DNA from: Nonlabens tegetincola
Lineage (GTDB): Bacteria > Bacteroidota > Bacteroidia > Flavobacteriales > Flavobacteriaceae
NCBI RefSeq assembly: GCF_002954355.1
Contig: NZ_MQVV01000012.1
Coordinates: 186,001 to 250,000, forward strand
Length of the DNA stretch: 64,000 nt
Direction: 5' to 3'
Positions 30,001-45,000 of this stretch are shown in pieces; the first letter of the stretch is position 1, and the number at the start of each line of letters is the position of its first letter. Both the position numbers and the translations under genes were made by a program. The notes under the pieces are model-generated. The model was not told where the DNA came from. It saw only the letters and a list, made by a program, of their open reading frames with translations, and made no database searches.

Positions 30001-33000
30001 TCGTGAAATAGCGGCTTTTAAGGATTTACGGTTTGAATACGAGACTAATGTAGGTGCAGCTTTACCTATTGTAGAGTCGATAAAGCAATTGTATAAAAGC
30101 GGTGAAGAGATCGTGAAAATATCAGGAGTTTTTTCTGGTTCTCTAGGCTATATTTTTTCACGTTTTTCTCAAGAAGAGAAACAATTTTCACAGTTGTTAC
30201 ATGACGCACTTGTAGATGGTTATACCGAGCCTGATCCTAGAGATGATTTGTCTGGAATGGATGTTGCTAGAAAACTATTGATATTGGCACGTGAAGCAGG
30301 GTATGTGATTGAATTGGATGATATTGAGGTCGATAATCTAGTACCAGTTGAATTAAGGAATATTGGAAAGCAAGAATTCCTTGACCGTATCAACGAACTT
30401 GACACACCTTTTCAAAATTTAAAGAAGAATCTAGGTGAAAATAGCGTATTACGCCATCTAGGTATTCTTGATCTTAAAAAAGAAAGTCTTACAGTAAAGT
30501 TAGAAGTAGTAGATAAACAATCGCCTGCTGGTTTATTACGAGGCAGTGATGGTTTTTTTGAGGTTTACACAAAATCTTACGGAAAACAACCCTTAGTCAT
30601 TCAAGGAGCTGGAGCTGGTAAACAGGTGACAGCTCGCGGTCTATTATCAGATATCATAAAGGTAGCAATGATCGCTGGACAACCGGTTTTAAGATAAAAG
30701 GTTTTTTATATTTACCGTTGCGTAAAATTAAGCAGTTATGTTATCCAGAAAAACAAAATACGGGATTAAAGCACTCACATATCTAGCAAAAAACGGCAAT
30801 GAAAAGCCTATAGCTATATCGACGATTGCCAAAGCAGAAAACATCCCACATAAATTTCTAGAAAGCATCTTGCTTGAATTACGTAGGCAGGACATTCTTA
30901 CAAGTCGTAAGGGAAAAGGTGGAGGATACTTGTTGTTAACTACACCTGATGAAATAAAAATGAGTAAGGTCCACCGAATATTGGAAGGGCCTATTGCTAT
31001 GTTACCTTGTGTAAGTTTAAATTTTTATGAAAAGTGCGAAGACTGTAAAGACGAAGAAACCTGCAGTGTGAATAGACTTATGGCTCAAGTAAGGGATAAT
31101 ACACTCGCTATATTAGAAAATCAAACATTAGCAGATTTATTAAAGTAAAAAATAATACCCTACTATTTTGGTAGGGTATTACTTTATGAAGTATATTCGT
31201 GCCGTTAAGTTTTAACCGATAGTTTTGAAAGGTCATGTTAAGCGAGTGATCTGACGATATTAAGATGGGCTGTTTTCTTTTTATTACACTCGCTTCCTTG
31301 ACTGTTTTCTTCTCAAAACTTTAAGATCATTTCTTTTTAACATTGTCTGCTTTTATTTGGATAGCAATACGTTGATAGCGACCTTTGTAGTATAATACAA
31401 ATCAAATCATGAGTAAAGAAATGATTACAACCGATATTCTTATTATCGGTGCTGGTCCCACAGGATTATTTGCGGTTTTTGAAGCTGGATTACTTAAACT
31501 TAAATGTCATATAATTGATGCACTTGCGCAACCAGGTGGGCAGCTTACCGAACTATATCCTAAAAAACCCATTTATGATATTCCTGGCTTTCCAGATGTT
31601 CTTGCTGGTGATTTGATCGATAATCTAATGAAACAAATAGAGCCTTTTCAACCTGGTTTTACATTAGGAGAAAGAGCACAAACTATAGAGAAACAAGAAG
31701 ATGGTTCCTTTATAGTTACTACAAATAAGGGAACGCAGCATCACACAAAAATAGTGGCGATTGCTGGTGGATTGGGATCCTTTGAACCGCGTAAACCAGC
31801 TATCGAAAATCTAGACAAGTATGAAGACAATGGTCTAGTCTACATGATAAAAAATCCAGAGGATTATCGCGATAAAAAAGTAGTAATTGCTGGTGGTGGT
31901 GATAGTGCTTTGGATTGGACTATTTATTTGGCCGATGTTGCTAGTGAAGTGACACTAGTTCATAGGAGAGAAGAATTTAGAGGTGCATTAGATAGCGTTG
32001 AAAAAGTTCAAGAACTAGTTGAGCAGGATAAAATTAGGTTAATTACCCCTGCAGAAGTGAAGGCAATAAATGGTGAGAGTCGAGTGGAGTCTGTTGAGAT
32101 TCAACATAATGACAAAGCAAAAAGAATGGAGGTGATTGAATGTGATGCCTTCATTCCATTGTTCGGGCTTGCTCCAAAATTGGGTCCAATCGCCGATTGG
32201 GGATTAGAGATTGAAAAAAATGCTATTAAGGTTGACAACACTCTAGATTATCAAACTAACATACCAGGAATTTATGCCATTGGTGATGTTAATACATATC
32301 CAGGGAAATTGAAATTAATACTCTGTGGTTTTCATGAGGCAACTTTAATGTGTCAAAGTGCTTATCAACGTATATTTCCAGACAAAAGATATGTTATGAA
32401 ATATACCACGGTAGGTGGTGTATCTGGTTTTGATGGATCGCATAAGGTTGCTGAAAAAGCTGTTGTAAAAAAAATAGGTCAAAAAGCTTAATGCACTATG
32501 GCAGTCGATGTAACTATTACCGTGATTGATAGAGGAGGAGAGAAGCATGAACTACTTGCTCCTACAGATATGAATATGAATGTAATGGAAATTTGTAAGT
32601 CATACGAACTTCCTGTACAGGCTACATGTGGTGGAATGGCAATGTGTGCCACTTGTCAATGTTATATAATCAGTGATCATGATCTAGGAGAACGCAATGA
32701 TGACGAAGAAGCTATGTTATGGGAAGCTAGTTTTGTAAAAGATAACTCTAGATTAGGTTGTCAAATTCCAATTACCGAAGAGCTTGATGGTCTAGTTATT
32801 GAGTTAGCTCCTGAAGAATAATAACCGTTTAAATTACTAACAAAAAAAGCTGACTTTTAAGTCAGCTTTTTTTGTTAATGTTACTTCAATTACATGAGCG
32901 TAATTGGCATTTCAGCACGGTAAGTTCCCCAACCCACTTTTAAATGAATTACATTGTCTTCATTAGGAGAGTATAATGCGATTGTAAGATGTTCTAGACT

Positions 33001-36000
33001 ATTTTCAACATTTTTTACTGGAACTTTTACAGTTACAAGATCTAATTCCGGTTTATGTCCATAGTTTCCCCATCCATCGTTTTCTGAATTGATGTGGAAT
33101 ACCCAATAATCCTCATGTGGAGTTACCACAATCGTATATCTACCAGCAGCAATTTTTTTACCGCCTATCATTGCATCTTGCATTAATAATAATTCGGTGC
33201 TCTCATTAGCTCCTAATCGCCATGCTTGACCATACATGGTGATACCTTTATCTTCTTTTTCTTTTTTAAATATTTCTCTGCCTTTTAATGCTGGTCTTGA
33301 ATATAATACTCTAACCTTTGGAGCAGTAACGCCCTTTCTAAACGCTCTCTTAGCAGCTTCAGCTGGATAAAAAGTAGCATCCATAGGACTTTTATCAAGT
33401 TTATCATCCAATTCTTGGGCGAATAAACTTCCAGCACCTATTAAAAATGCCATTAATAGAATTTTTGTTTTCATAATATCGAGTTTTAAAAGGTCTAAAC
33501 TAAATGAATTGTTCTCACAGAAGTATCACTGCCTTGTTAAATCTGTCTTAAACAGTTGTAAACCACTAGGTGGAGCAACATGACTCAAATGAATTCTATT
33601 ACTTCCTCTTAATGTTTTTTTGAACTCATTAAGTGAAATCTTTTCATGCCCTATATCAAAGAGAATCCCCATCATAAGCCTAATTTGATACCTTTTAAAA
33701 CCGCTGCCTCGTACTCGAAAAACATAACTGATTTCAGGAAAAAAGTTTGCTGTGTACAATTCATTCTCCTCAATCACTGCACTTTCGATGGTGCAAATTG
33801 TATTTGTAGTAGGTTTAGGTTTATAGGTGTAGGACCAGTAATCATGAGTTCCTACAAACATCTGGGCAGCTTGTTGCATGAGCTCTATATTGAGTTCATC
33901 CTTCATGTAAACCATTAATGGCGCACAAAAAGGATGAAACTTCTCTCCATGAGAGAATAAATAGATGTACTCTTTAATTTTAGGATGCTGGATAACATTA
34001 AAGTCTGCAGTGGTTTTCTTTATTTCTAAAGCTCTTATATCACTAGGTAAGTTTAAATTAAATTGTTCTAAAAAGTGCTCTTGATTTAAAGGTTCCTTTG
34101 CATCGAGAAAAAGTTCTACCCAGGTTTCATTAACAGATACCTTTGAATCTGTTCTACCAGCTGCAACTACTTTAAAATCATTATGGTCAAAAACAAACCT
34201 AAGCGTTCTATTAATCATGCGTTCGACTGTAGGAATATCATTAGGTTGTTGTTGCCATCCGTGAAATCTAAAACCTAAATATTGCAATTTGATCAGAAAG
34301 TACTGTCTGCTTAGCTGTAAAAAGGGATCATTCTTTTTCATAAGATCTTTTACTTTTGACTATTGCTCTCCATTCCATTCTGCATAGAATTGCTCAAGAA
34401 AGTTTTCCATAAAATTATGTCGTGATTGTGCCAGTCGCTTACCAGTAGAGGTGTTCATAAGGTCTTTAAGTAGCAGTAGTTTTTCGTAAAAATGATTGAG
34501 AGTAGGGTTATTACCCTTTTTATACTCTTCTTTACTCATAGTAAGATTGGGAGGAATTTCTGGGTTGTAAAGAACATTGTTTTTATAACCGCCGTAGTTA
34601 AAGGTACGTGCAATTCCTATGGCACCCAATGCGTCTAACCTATCGGCATCTTGAACTATTTGTAGCTCTATACTGTTAAAGGATCCGGTAGTATGTCCAC
34701 CTTTATAGGAAACATGACGTATTATTCGCGCCACGTGGGCTATAATAGAATCGTCAACACCTAATCCTTTGAGAAAAGTTGTTGCTTTGATAGGACCAGC
34801 TTCCTCGTTGCCATCATGAAATTTTGAATCTGCAATATCATGAAGTAAAGCGCCCAGTTCTACTACTAGTTTATCGCAGTCATTTTCTTGCGCCGCAATA
34901 AGTTGAGCATTACGCCACACTCGCTCAATGTGAAACCAGTCGTGACCGCCTTCTGCGTCGTGTAATTCAGATTTGACAAAACTTATAGTTTGTTCAATGA
35001 TAGGTGTGTAGTTCATAAGGGATAAAGGTAGTGCGCTTTCGCGAAAGCGGAATAATCAAAATAAAATTAAACTTTCAGAAAATATTGAAAATATAAAAAA
35101 TAAGTTTATATTTGAACTATGAAATTACAGGAAGCACAAGGTCAATTTATTCAAGCATGGGGCTCATTAGGCAGCTCATGGGGAATTTCTAAGAGTATGG
35201 CGCAAATTCACGCTTTACTACTGGCCTCGCCCAATGGTTTAAGTACTGATGACATCATGGGTCGTACACAGCTTTCTAGAGGAAATGTGAATACCAATGT
35301 ACGTGAATTGATCAACTGGCGTCTTGTGCGCAAGAAGACGGTACTAGGTGAGCGCAAAGAGTTTTTTGAGGCCATTCATGACATATATTCTATGGCACAG
35401 CATATTATGGAGGAAAGAAAACGTAGGGAGATGGAACCTGTACTTTCTTTATTAAAAGATCTAAAGAAAACAGAATTAGAAGGTAAGGATGATGAGGTGA
35501 AACATTTTCAGGCATTGATAAAAGACCTAGAAGAATTTGTCGCGCAAATGGAAAATTTATTGAATCTTGCAAGCAGGATTAATAGCAATAGTTACCTGAA
35601 GAAAATGATAAAGGCTATTTCATAGTCTTTTTTATTTCATTATAACTTTCAATAATTTCTGAAAATATAAAAATTATGAACTTAATTGCTTATGCCATTT
35701 ACACCGTATTACTAGTGACAGTGATTTTACGCATTGGACATTTGTGTTACCGTCATGGACGGGTATACACCGATGCTTTTTTTCCTACCGATGCTGAGTT
35801 TTCAAAAAGCATCAACGATGTGTTATTGGTGGCTTATTATTTAATCAATCTAGGTTATGGAGTAACTGTCGTTGCGACCTGGGAAGACGTTCAAAATATC
35901 ATAGGAGTTGTTCAATCCGTAACGAGTCACTTTTCAATGATTCTACTCATACTTGCTGTCTTGCATTATAGCAATTTACTCATTATTAAACTTATCTATC

Positions 36001-39000
36001 AATTTAAATTCAAATAATATGGAAACTTCAAAAATTATCATCGGTTATTTTATTTATGTACCTATCATGCTGGGACTTACCTATTATGTATCGCGTACGC
36101 TTTTTAAAAATGCAAAGATTTTTATGCTCGATATTTTTCATGGTAAAAACGATATCGCAACCTCAACAAACAATCTTTTTCAAATAGGATTTTACCTGTT
36201 GAATTTGGGTTTTGGGTTATGGATTCTAGAAATATCAGATTATAAATGGCACAACACGTATCAGAATCTTATAGAGGTATTAAGCGCAAAGATTGGTGGA
36301 TTCTCTATCTATTTAGGTGTCATGCTTTTCATCAATCTGTTTTTCTTTTTTAGAGGTCGCAGAAAAAGCAAACAATCAAAAACTGTCGTAAAAACACCCA
36401 TTTATTTATCACCTGAATCTAAGTAAACATAAAGAATTATGAGTAAAATTTTGATACCAGGAGGAACAGGGTTTTTAGGTAAATCTTTATCAAGATATTT
36501 AAAAGCACAAGGTCATGAGGTGATTACGCTTTCGCGAAAGCGTGATTCTAAGTCACTCTACTGGGATGGTGAGAATCTGGGAGAATGGGAAAAGGAACTG
36601 GAAACCGTTGATGTTATCATAAATTTAGCAGGTAAGAGCGTAGACTGTAGGTACAATCCTGCTAATATGAAAGCAATTCTAAAGTCCCGATTGTCTAGTA
36701 CTGCTGTGTTACATAAAGCAGTTGAAAAGTGCAGTAATCGTCCACGAGTTTGGTTAAATTCTAGTACCGCTACTATTTATAGACATTCTGAAACCAGGCC
36801 AAACACGGAGAAAGAAGGTGTGCTAGGTGATGACTTTTCTACCAATGTAGCTCAAGAATGGGAGCGTGTTTTCTTTAACAAAGAATTGCCTGGTACTCGC
36901 AAGATTGCTATGCGTACTTCAATTGTTTTAGGAGCTACAGGTGGCGCTTTTCCTGTAATAAAACGTTTGACTAAAGTGGGATTAGGAGGAATGCAAGGTA
37001 AAGGACAACAAATGATTAGTTGGATACACGTGGATGATTTTTGCCGCGCTGTTGACTTTTTAATTCAATCAGAATTGGAAGGTGTGGTCAATGTTACGGC
37101 TCCCAAACCTGTGAGCAACAAAGATTTTATGTTTAACCTACAAAAGAGTTTAAGAATACCTATTGCCATATCACAACCTAGATGGTTGCTAGAGCTAGGT
37201 GCTCTTTTCATGAAAACTGAGACTGAGCTAGTCCTAAAAAGTAGGTTTGTATTACCAGAGAAATTAGAAAATTCTGGTTTTAAATGGGACTACAATACCC
37301 ATGATGCTGCTGTACAAGATTTGATTTAACTCTGTATATAATAATTGTCGTCTACGTTGACCTCGTTAAACTTAGACGACAATTTTATGGTTTGTTTTTT
37401 TGTAGTCGGTATGATACGTTGTTTATTGTTACCTATATAAACATCTACAGGCATGCTAAAATCATCGACCGTATTTTCCCAATAATAAACAAGTTTATTT
37501 CCTTTACTTTTAAGAACTAATTTAGGAATACGAGTATCTCTTAAGTATTGATCAAAAACCTTTTGTAGCGCAATGCCCGTTTTTTCAATTAAAAAATCCT
37601 CTATTTGTTTAGTCGTAACTGTCTGATGATAAAAAGTTTTATTCATATTGCGCAGTATTGATCTCCATTTATCGTCATCATCTACTAGTGTGCGTATGGT
37701 ATGTAATAAATTGGCTCCTTTGTAATACATGTCGCCACTACCTTCATGATTAACGTTATAATGCCCTATTAAAGGTCTGTCATTTTGAATAGTTCTGCGA
37801 GTACCTATGATATACTCTTGTGCAGCTTGCTTGCCATAATAATAGTCTAGAAATAAACTTTCACTGTAGGCTGTAAAACTTTCATGAATCCACATGTCTG
37901 CAATGTCCTTATTGGTTATGCTGTTTGCAAACCACTCATGACCAGCTTCATGAATGATAATAAAATCAAATTTCAAACCCCAGCCAGTACCCGATAAATC
38001 TCTACCCAAATAGCCTTGTTTAAACTTATTTCCATAGGTGACAGAACTTTGATGTTCCATACCTAAATAGGGAACCTCAACTAGTTTAAAACTGTCTTCA
38101 TAAAAAGGATAAGGTCCAAACCAGTGTTCAAAAGCTTTCATCATTTTTGGGGCATCGGTAAAATGGTTTTTTGCTTTTTCTAGATGATGTTCTAGAACAT
38201 AATAATCCATATGTAGATCACCCTTTTCACCAGAGTAGACTTCACCGAAATGGGTGTAGTTACCTATATTGATATTGACTCCGTAATTATTTATAGGGTT
38301 TGTCACTTGCCAGGTATATGTTGTAGTGTTGTCAATGAGTTCTTTAACCTTAATTAATCTACCATTGGACACGTTCATTAAATTAGAAGGTACGTTTACT
38401 GATATTGTCATACCTTTTGCTTCTTCATACATATGATCTTTACATGGCCACCATACACTTGCTCCCAAACCTTGATTTGAAGTTGCGATGAAATGGTTCC
38501 CTTTTTCGTCTTTTTTCCATGAAAAGCCGCCGTCCCATGGAGCATTTTTTGCTTCTCTGGGATGTCCTTTAAAAAATACCGTAATAGTTTTTGTGGTAGC
38601 TACCTGTTGCTTGTCTTGTAAATGAATATAATAGACATTACCATCACGGGTGAACTTTAATTCATTATCATTTTGAACTACTTTGGTAATGAGCATAGGC
38701 TCCTGTAGATCAATCTGCATTTTATTATTACTTGCAAGCACCTTATAGGTTATATTGTTGCTGCCAGAAATAAATTTTTCATCAGGTTCTACCTTAACGT
38801 TTAGGTCGTAACGTTGTAATTCCCACCATGCACGTTCTGGAGTAATACTACCTCTCAAGCTATCTTGTCTTGTAAATTGTTTTTTATTTTGGAGTAACTG
38901 TGCTTGTGCTTGAATTCCAATTAAACAAAATATAATTAGGGTTATTACCTTGTATAACGACGTTTTATTTATCTTCATTAAAGATTGATTATAGATGCGA

Positions 39001-42000
39001 TACCATCTGTTATATGAATGTTTTTTTAATGCTCAAGATATGCTTGAGTAATTGTTTTTTGAGCCATTTTTCCTTGTGGCGTAAAACGTTTTGCAAAACC
39101 TCGCCATCTACTATCTTCGGCATGGTATTTCCATAAAAAACCGCCTGCCATCCAGGATTCTCCCCAAACCTTATCGAATAAGCATTGATATAAAATATCT
39201 TGAGCTTTTTCATTTACTTCATGGTGATCTTGGGCATTTTTCCATGGTTCCTTTCCGGCATAATCTGCGCTTATATAACCATATTCTGTGAACAGGATTT
39301 GTTTTTTAAAGCTAGTCGAGAAAGATTTTAATTCTTTTTTCCATTTATCCCAACTTTGATTTATGTTATCAATATCGGGTGTTTTTTTATTACAAACAGG
39401 GAAATAAGCATCTACTCCTATAAAATCCAATTCATCCCAAAATGTAACTTGTTTATAACTGTCCCAGTTACCAGCATAGGTGATTTCACCTCTATAAATA
39501 GTACGGATTTCTTCAATTAATTGTCTCCAGTAGTCTGGTCTAGCAGTTACAAAGGATTCAAGTTCTGTTCCTATACAAAATAGCCCTACTTTTTTTTCTT
39601 GTGCGATACGAGCAAATCTCAAAATATACTCACGATAGGAGTCTTCGAGAATTTGCCAATCTTCATTTGTTTTTAATTGAATGGTACCGGTGTAGGTTCC
39701 TTTGTTTATCCAAATTTGAGGTTTGAGCATTACCTCTATATTTTGATCATTCATTAGGTCAATGGTTTGTGATACACCATGCGGTTTTTCGCCCCACCAA
39801 CCGTGATCTTGGTCATATATAACTTGTGGACTATCAATTGAACGCATCCAGGCATAGGGTATAACAGCTACATAATTAGCATTGTATTGAACTAGTGGTT
39901 GTACGTCATTTTTATCAATAGGATTACGGGTAGCAACAAATGAGATACCATTTATTTTATTAATTGTTTGAGGTAAGTTTGAGTTCAAAAAGGCGGTCTG
40001 GTTTGACTGTGATGAGTTCAAACAGGACATTAATAAAAGAAGAGAACAACCTATTATCAGAAAGTTTAATAAACTTTTATATGTAGCGACTTTATTCATT
40101 AACTAAGTTGTACGAAAAATTAAAGGTACATAAATCGTTCCTTTTTAGTTGCTTTTATCGATAGATTGAAAAATACATGGGTTCATTAAGCATTAAATAG
40201 GAAATATGTGTAATGTGGTGGGAATAGTTTACGCTTTCGCGAAAGCGTAATTAATCGTACTTTGTAAACACAATCGCCATCTATGGAACATATTATTATA
40301 ATAGGTAATGGGATTGCAGGTGTTACTGCAGCTAGACATATTAGAAAAAACTCGAATAAGCGCATTACAATTATCTCGGCCGAAACGGATTACTTTTTCT
40401 CTCGTACAGCACTTATGTATGTTTATATGGGACACATGAAGTTTGAGCACACACAACCTTATGAAAATTGGTTTTGGAAAGAGAATCGGATTGAATTAAT
40501 GAATGCCTATGTCAACAAAATACTTCCTGATGAGAATAAGATAGAGTTTGAGGATGGTAGTCACTTAACCTACGACAAGTTAATTCTTGCTACGGGTAGT
40601 ATCCCTAACAAATTTGGCTGGCCAGGACAAGATTTAAAAGGTGTTCAAGGCTTGGTAAGTAAACAAGATTTATTACAATTAGAACAAACAGCACCAAATA
40701 ATAAAGTTTGTAAGCGAGCAGTAATTATCGGTGGTGGTTTAATAGGAGTAGAGCTTGCAGAAATGCTACACACTCGTGAAATACCAGTAACTTTTTTAGT
40801 TAGGGAAAAAGGATTTTGGAGAGGTGTGTTACCGATGCCTAATGCTACAATGATTTCTAATCATATAAAAGAGCACCACATAGACTTGCGCGAAGAAGAA
40901 GAACTCAAAGAGGTTTTATCGGATGATAATGGTCATGTAAGAGCTGTGATTACAAAAAAGGGTGAGGAAATTCCTTGCAACCTTGTAGGATTATGTGCCG
41001 GAGTAAGACCGCAAATTGAATTTTTAAAAGAAAGCGGTATTGAATATAATCGTGGTATCATGGTTAATCGTAATCTTCAAACCAATTTTTCAAATATATA
41101 TGCCATAGGAGACTGTGCAGAACAGCGAGAACCTGTTGGTGAACGTAAAGCGGTTGAGGCTGTATGGTATACAGGAAGGATGATGGGTGAGGTAGTAGCT
41201 CAAAACATTTGTGGAAATCCTGTAAAATGGAATCCTGGTCACTGGTTTAATAGTGCTAAATTTTTTGAGATTGAATACCAAACCTATGGTTGGGTATGGA
41301 ATAACCCTAAGGAAGGAAATGATCATTTTACATGGAATGGTAATGATGGACGTAGTATGATAACTATTGAGTATGAAATAGCCTCACGTAAATTTATCGG
41401 TATTAATACGTTTAATATACGCATGCGTCATGAGGTTTTTGATAAGTGGCTTAATGAAGAACAAACTATAGATCACGTTGTTTATAACTTAAGGGATGCT
41501 TGCTTTAATCCAGAGTTTTTTAAAGAACCTTATCACGATATAAAAAGTCAATTTTCTAATCTATTAACAAACTAATATTATGAGTACGTATCAACGTAAT
41601 ATGGCTTTAACAGGTGAGCCGCCTAAAGCATTGAACACTGGTCAAAAAGTAGGATCTGCGATTGGTTTGTTTGGTTTGGGAATACTGGGATTATCAATAT
41701 TCAATATCACTTTTCCTAATAAAGCTCTATGGCTTACTATTAGTCTCTCAATGATTGCAGGTGGGATAATCTGGTTTGCCCGTTCTCAATATAAAAACAC
41801 GCAGCCAGGAATTAAAAATAATGGAGTCTGGTTTAAATCTATATCAAGTCGTGGTTTATTAGGATGGTTATCTGCGGTAGGCTTATGTGGTTTTTATATA
41901 GTCCTTTATTTCTATCCTCAATATTTAGGACAAGGTTCAGATGGGGCAGCAAATACAGGACTAATTGGATTGTTTGATCCATTGTCTTATTTGTTAAAGG

Positions 42001-45000
42001 GTCAACCTGCAAGTCAATGGTTTGTTTATGGTGTTCTTTATACTATAGCTATAATATCTTTTGGGATAAAGTTTTTGATGAAATACCGTCACAATAGGTA
42101 TGAACGATTACGTACCTATAGCGTTATGTTTTTTCAAACAGCATTTGCATTTTTAATACCTGAAATAATGGCTGGATTAAACGGTGACTTGCCGTACTAT
42201 GATCTTAAAAATGTTTGGCCACTTAATTATTATCTGTTTGATCAATGGAATGTAAACGGATTGCTGGCAAATGGCAGTGTAGGTCTTACCTTGCTGTTAT
42301 GGGGAATTGTTTCCATTTTTGTAATTACTCCTATTTTAACTTATAAATACGGTAAACGATGGTACTGCAGTTGGGTTTGCGGTTGCGGTGGACTTGCAGA
42401 AACCGCTGGTGATGCATTCAGACAACTATCGGATAAATCAAGGAAGGCTTGGAAAGTAGAACGTTGGTTGGTTCACACGGTGCTGGTTTTCGCCGTTATA
42501 AGCACAACGGGAGTAATACATTCGTATTTAGGCGATGGCTCAAAATATTGGTTGAGCGCTACAACCTTTTTAATAGGAGTAGCAGTTTTCTTGACGTTGT
42601 TGCTTGCGTTTATATGGATATTTAAAAGAGAAGAATTAAAAAAAGATGCAAAATTTGGAGCGGTTGGTTTTCTTGTGATTATACTGTCTTTTATAGCAAT
42701 GCATTTCTTTTCTCAAACAGATGCTTTGTTTTTCTTCAAATCTCATGAAGTAAGATCTACGTATGGATTTTTAATTGGATCTATTTTTAGCGGAGTTGTA
42801 GGAACAGGTTTTTATCCAATTATGGGAAGTAGGGTATGGTGTAGATTCGGTTGTCCGATGGCAGCAATTTTAGGTTTACAGCAGCGATTGTTTTCTAAAT
42901 TCAGAATCACTACAAATGGAGGTCAATGTATCTCATGTGGTAATTGTTCTACATACTGTGAAATGGGAATTGATGTTCGTGCCTATGCGCAAAAAGGTGA
43001 GAACATAGTAAGAGCAAGTTGTGTGGGCTGTGGAGTTTGTAGTGCTGTATGTCCACGTGGTGTTCTTAAACTAGAGAATGGCCCATTAGAAGGACGTATA
43101 AATCCACAGGATGTACTGTTAGGACAAGATGTAGACTTAATGGACCTGTTGAAAAAATAAGAGTAATTAGAAAACCTGTTTAAATAAAAAACGTTCTAGA
43201 ATCAACTAGAACGTTTTTTTATGATAAGATGAGGTTGAAACCTTAAATAGCTATTGCCCTATTTAAAATTAATCCTAGATATAGATTAACTTTTTTCTTC
43301 AATTCACTTCTAGGAACGATAAAGTCTAGAAATCCTTTTTCTAATACAAACTCGGCTGTTTGAAAACCTTCAGGAAGTTCTTTACCAGTCGTGTCACGAA
43401 CAACTCTAGGGCCAGCAAAACCTATAAGTGCACCAGGCTCTGCAATGTTGATATCACCTAGCATTGCAAATGAAGCGGTTGTACCACCGGTCGTTGGGTC
43501 TGTACACAATGAGATGTATGGTATACCAGCTTCAGCAAGTTGAGCAAGTTTTGCACTTGTTTTTGCAAGTTGCATTAGGGATAAAGCAGCTTCCATCATA
43601 CGAGCACCACCAGATTTTGAAATGATCATAAATGGAATGTTGTTCTTTAACGAATAGTCTGCAGCACGAGCAATTTTTTCACCTACGACACTACCCATCG
43701 AACCACCAATGAAAGAAAAGTCCATACAAGCAATGACAAGGTCGTGTCCATTTGATTTACCAACAGCAGTACGCACAGCATCATTTAGACCTGTCTTTTT
43801 CTTAGCTGCTTCTAGTCTGTCAGTGTACTTTTTAGTATCCTCAAAATTTAGAGGATCTTTAGAAAGAATATCTGGATTAAGTTCTTTGAATTCATTGTTG
43901 TCAAACATGATTTCAAAATATTCTTTACTTCCTACACGTACATGATATCCATCCTCTGGACTTACGTAGAAGTTGTTTTTAAGTTGTTCTGCATCTACTA
44001 TTTTTCCAGTAGGTGACTTGTACCACAATCCTTTAGGTGTGTCTTTTTTAGCTTCAGTAGGTGTGGTTATACCTTTTTTATCTCTTTTAAACCAAGCCAT
44101 AATTAAGTTATGATTTTAGGGTTGTAAGGTGAGAAGTATTCTCTTCTCAAAACTACCGTTTTTTAGTTTAGTGTTATCTATTAATCCTCAAAAATCAGAT
44201 TAAAGAGTGTTTATATTATTTAAGTCTTCAAAAGCTTGTTTTAATCTCGCTTTGAAAGAATCTTCACCTACACGCAACCATTTACGTGGGTCATAATACT
44301 TTTTGTTAGGCGCATCGGCTCCAGTTGGATTTCCTATTTGTGAAAGCAGGTAATCATTGTTAGTATCCATATACCCTTTGATACCAGTGGCAAAAGCCCA
44401 TTGTAAATCGGTGTCAATATTCATTTTAATTACACCATATCCTATTGCTTCTCTTATTTCCTCTAATGTAGATCCAGAACCACCATGGAAAACAAAATCT
44501 ATATGATTGTTTTCTACTCCATATTTGTTTGAGATGTACTCTTGAGAATTTTTAAGGATTTTTGGAGTAAGTTTTACGTTACCCGGTTTGTATACACCGT
44601 GAACGTTTCCAAAAGCAGCAGCAATCGTAAAACGATTACTAACCTTGCTTAATTCTTCATAAGCATAAGCAACTTCTTCAGGTTGGGTATATAGTTTTGA
44701 CTCATCCACATCGCTATTATCTACACCATCTTCTTCACCGCCGGTAATCCCTAATTCGATTTCCAGTGTCATGTTCATTTTCTCCATGCGCTCTAGATAC
44801 CTTTTACATATTTCTATGTTTTCTTCTAGAGGTTCCTCACTTAGATCAATCATGTGAGAAGAGAATAGACTTTTACCGCTTTCGCGAAAGCGAGCCTCAC
44901 TAGCATCTAATAGTCCGTCGATCCAAGGTAATAGATTTTTTGCACAATGGTCAGTATGCAGAATAACCGTTGCGCCGTAAGCTTCTGCCAGTTGATGAAC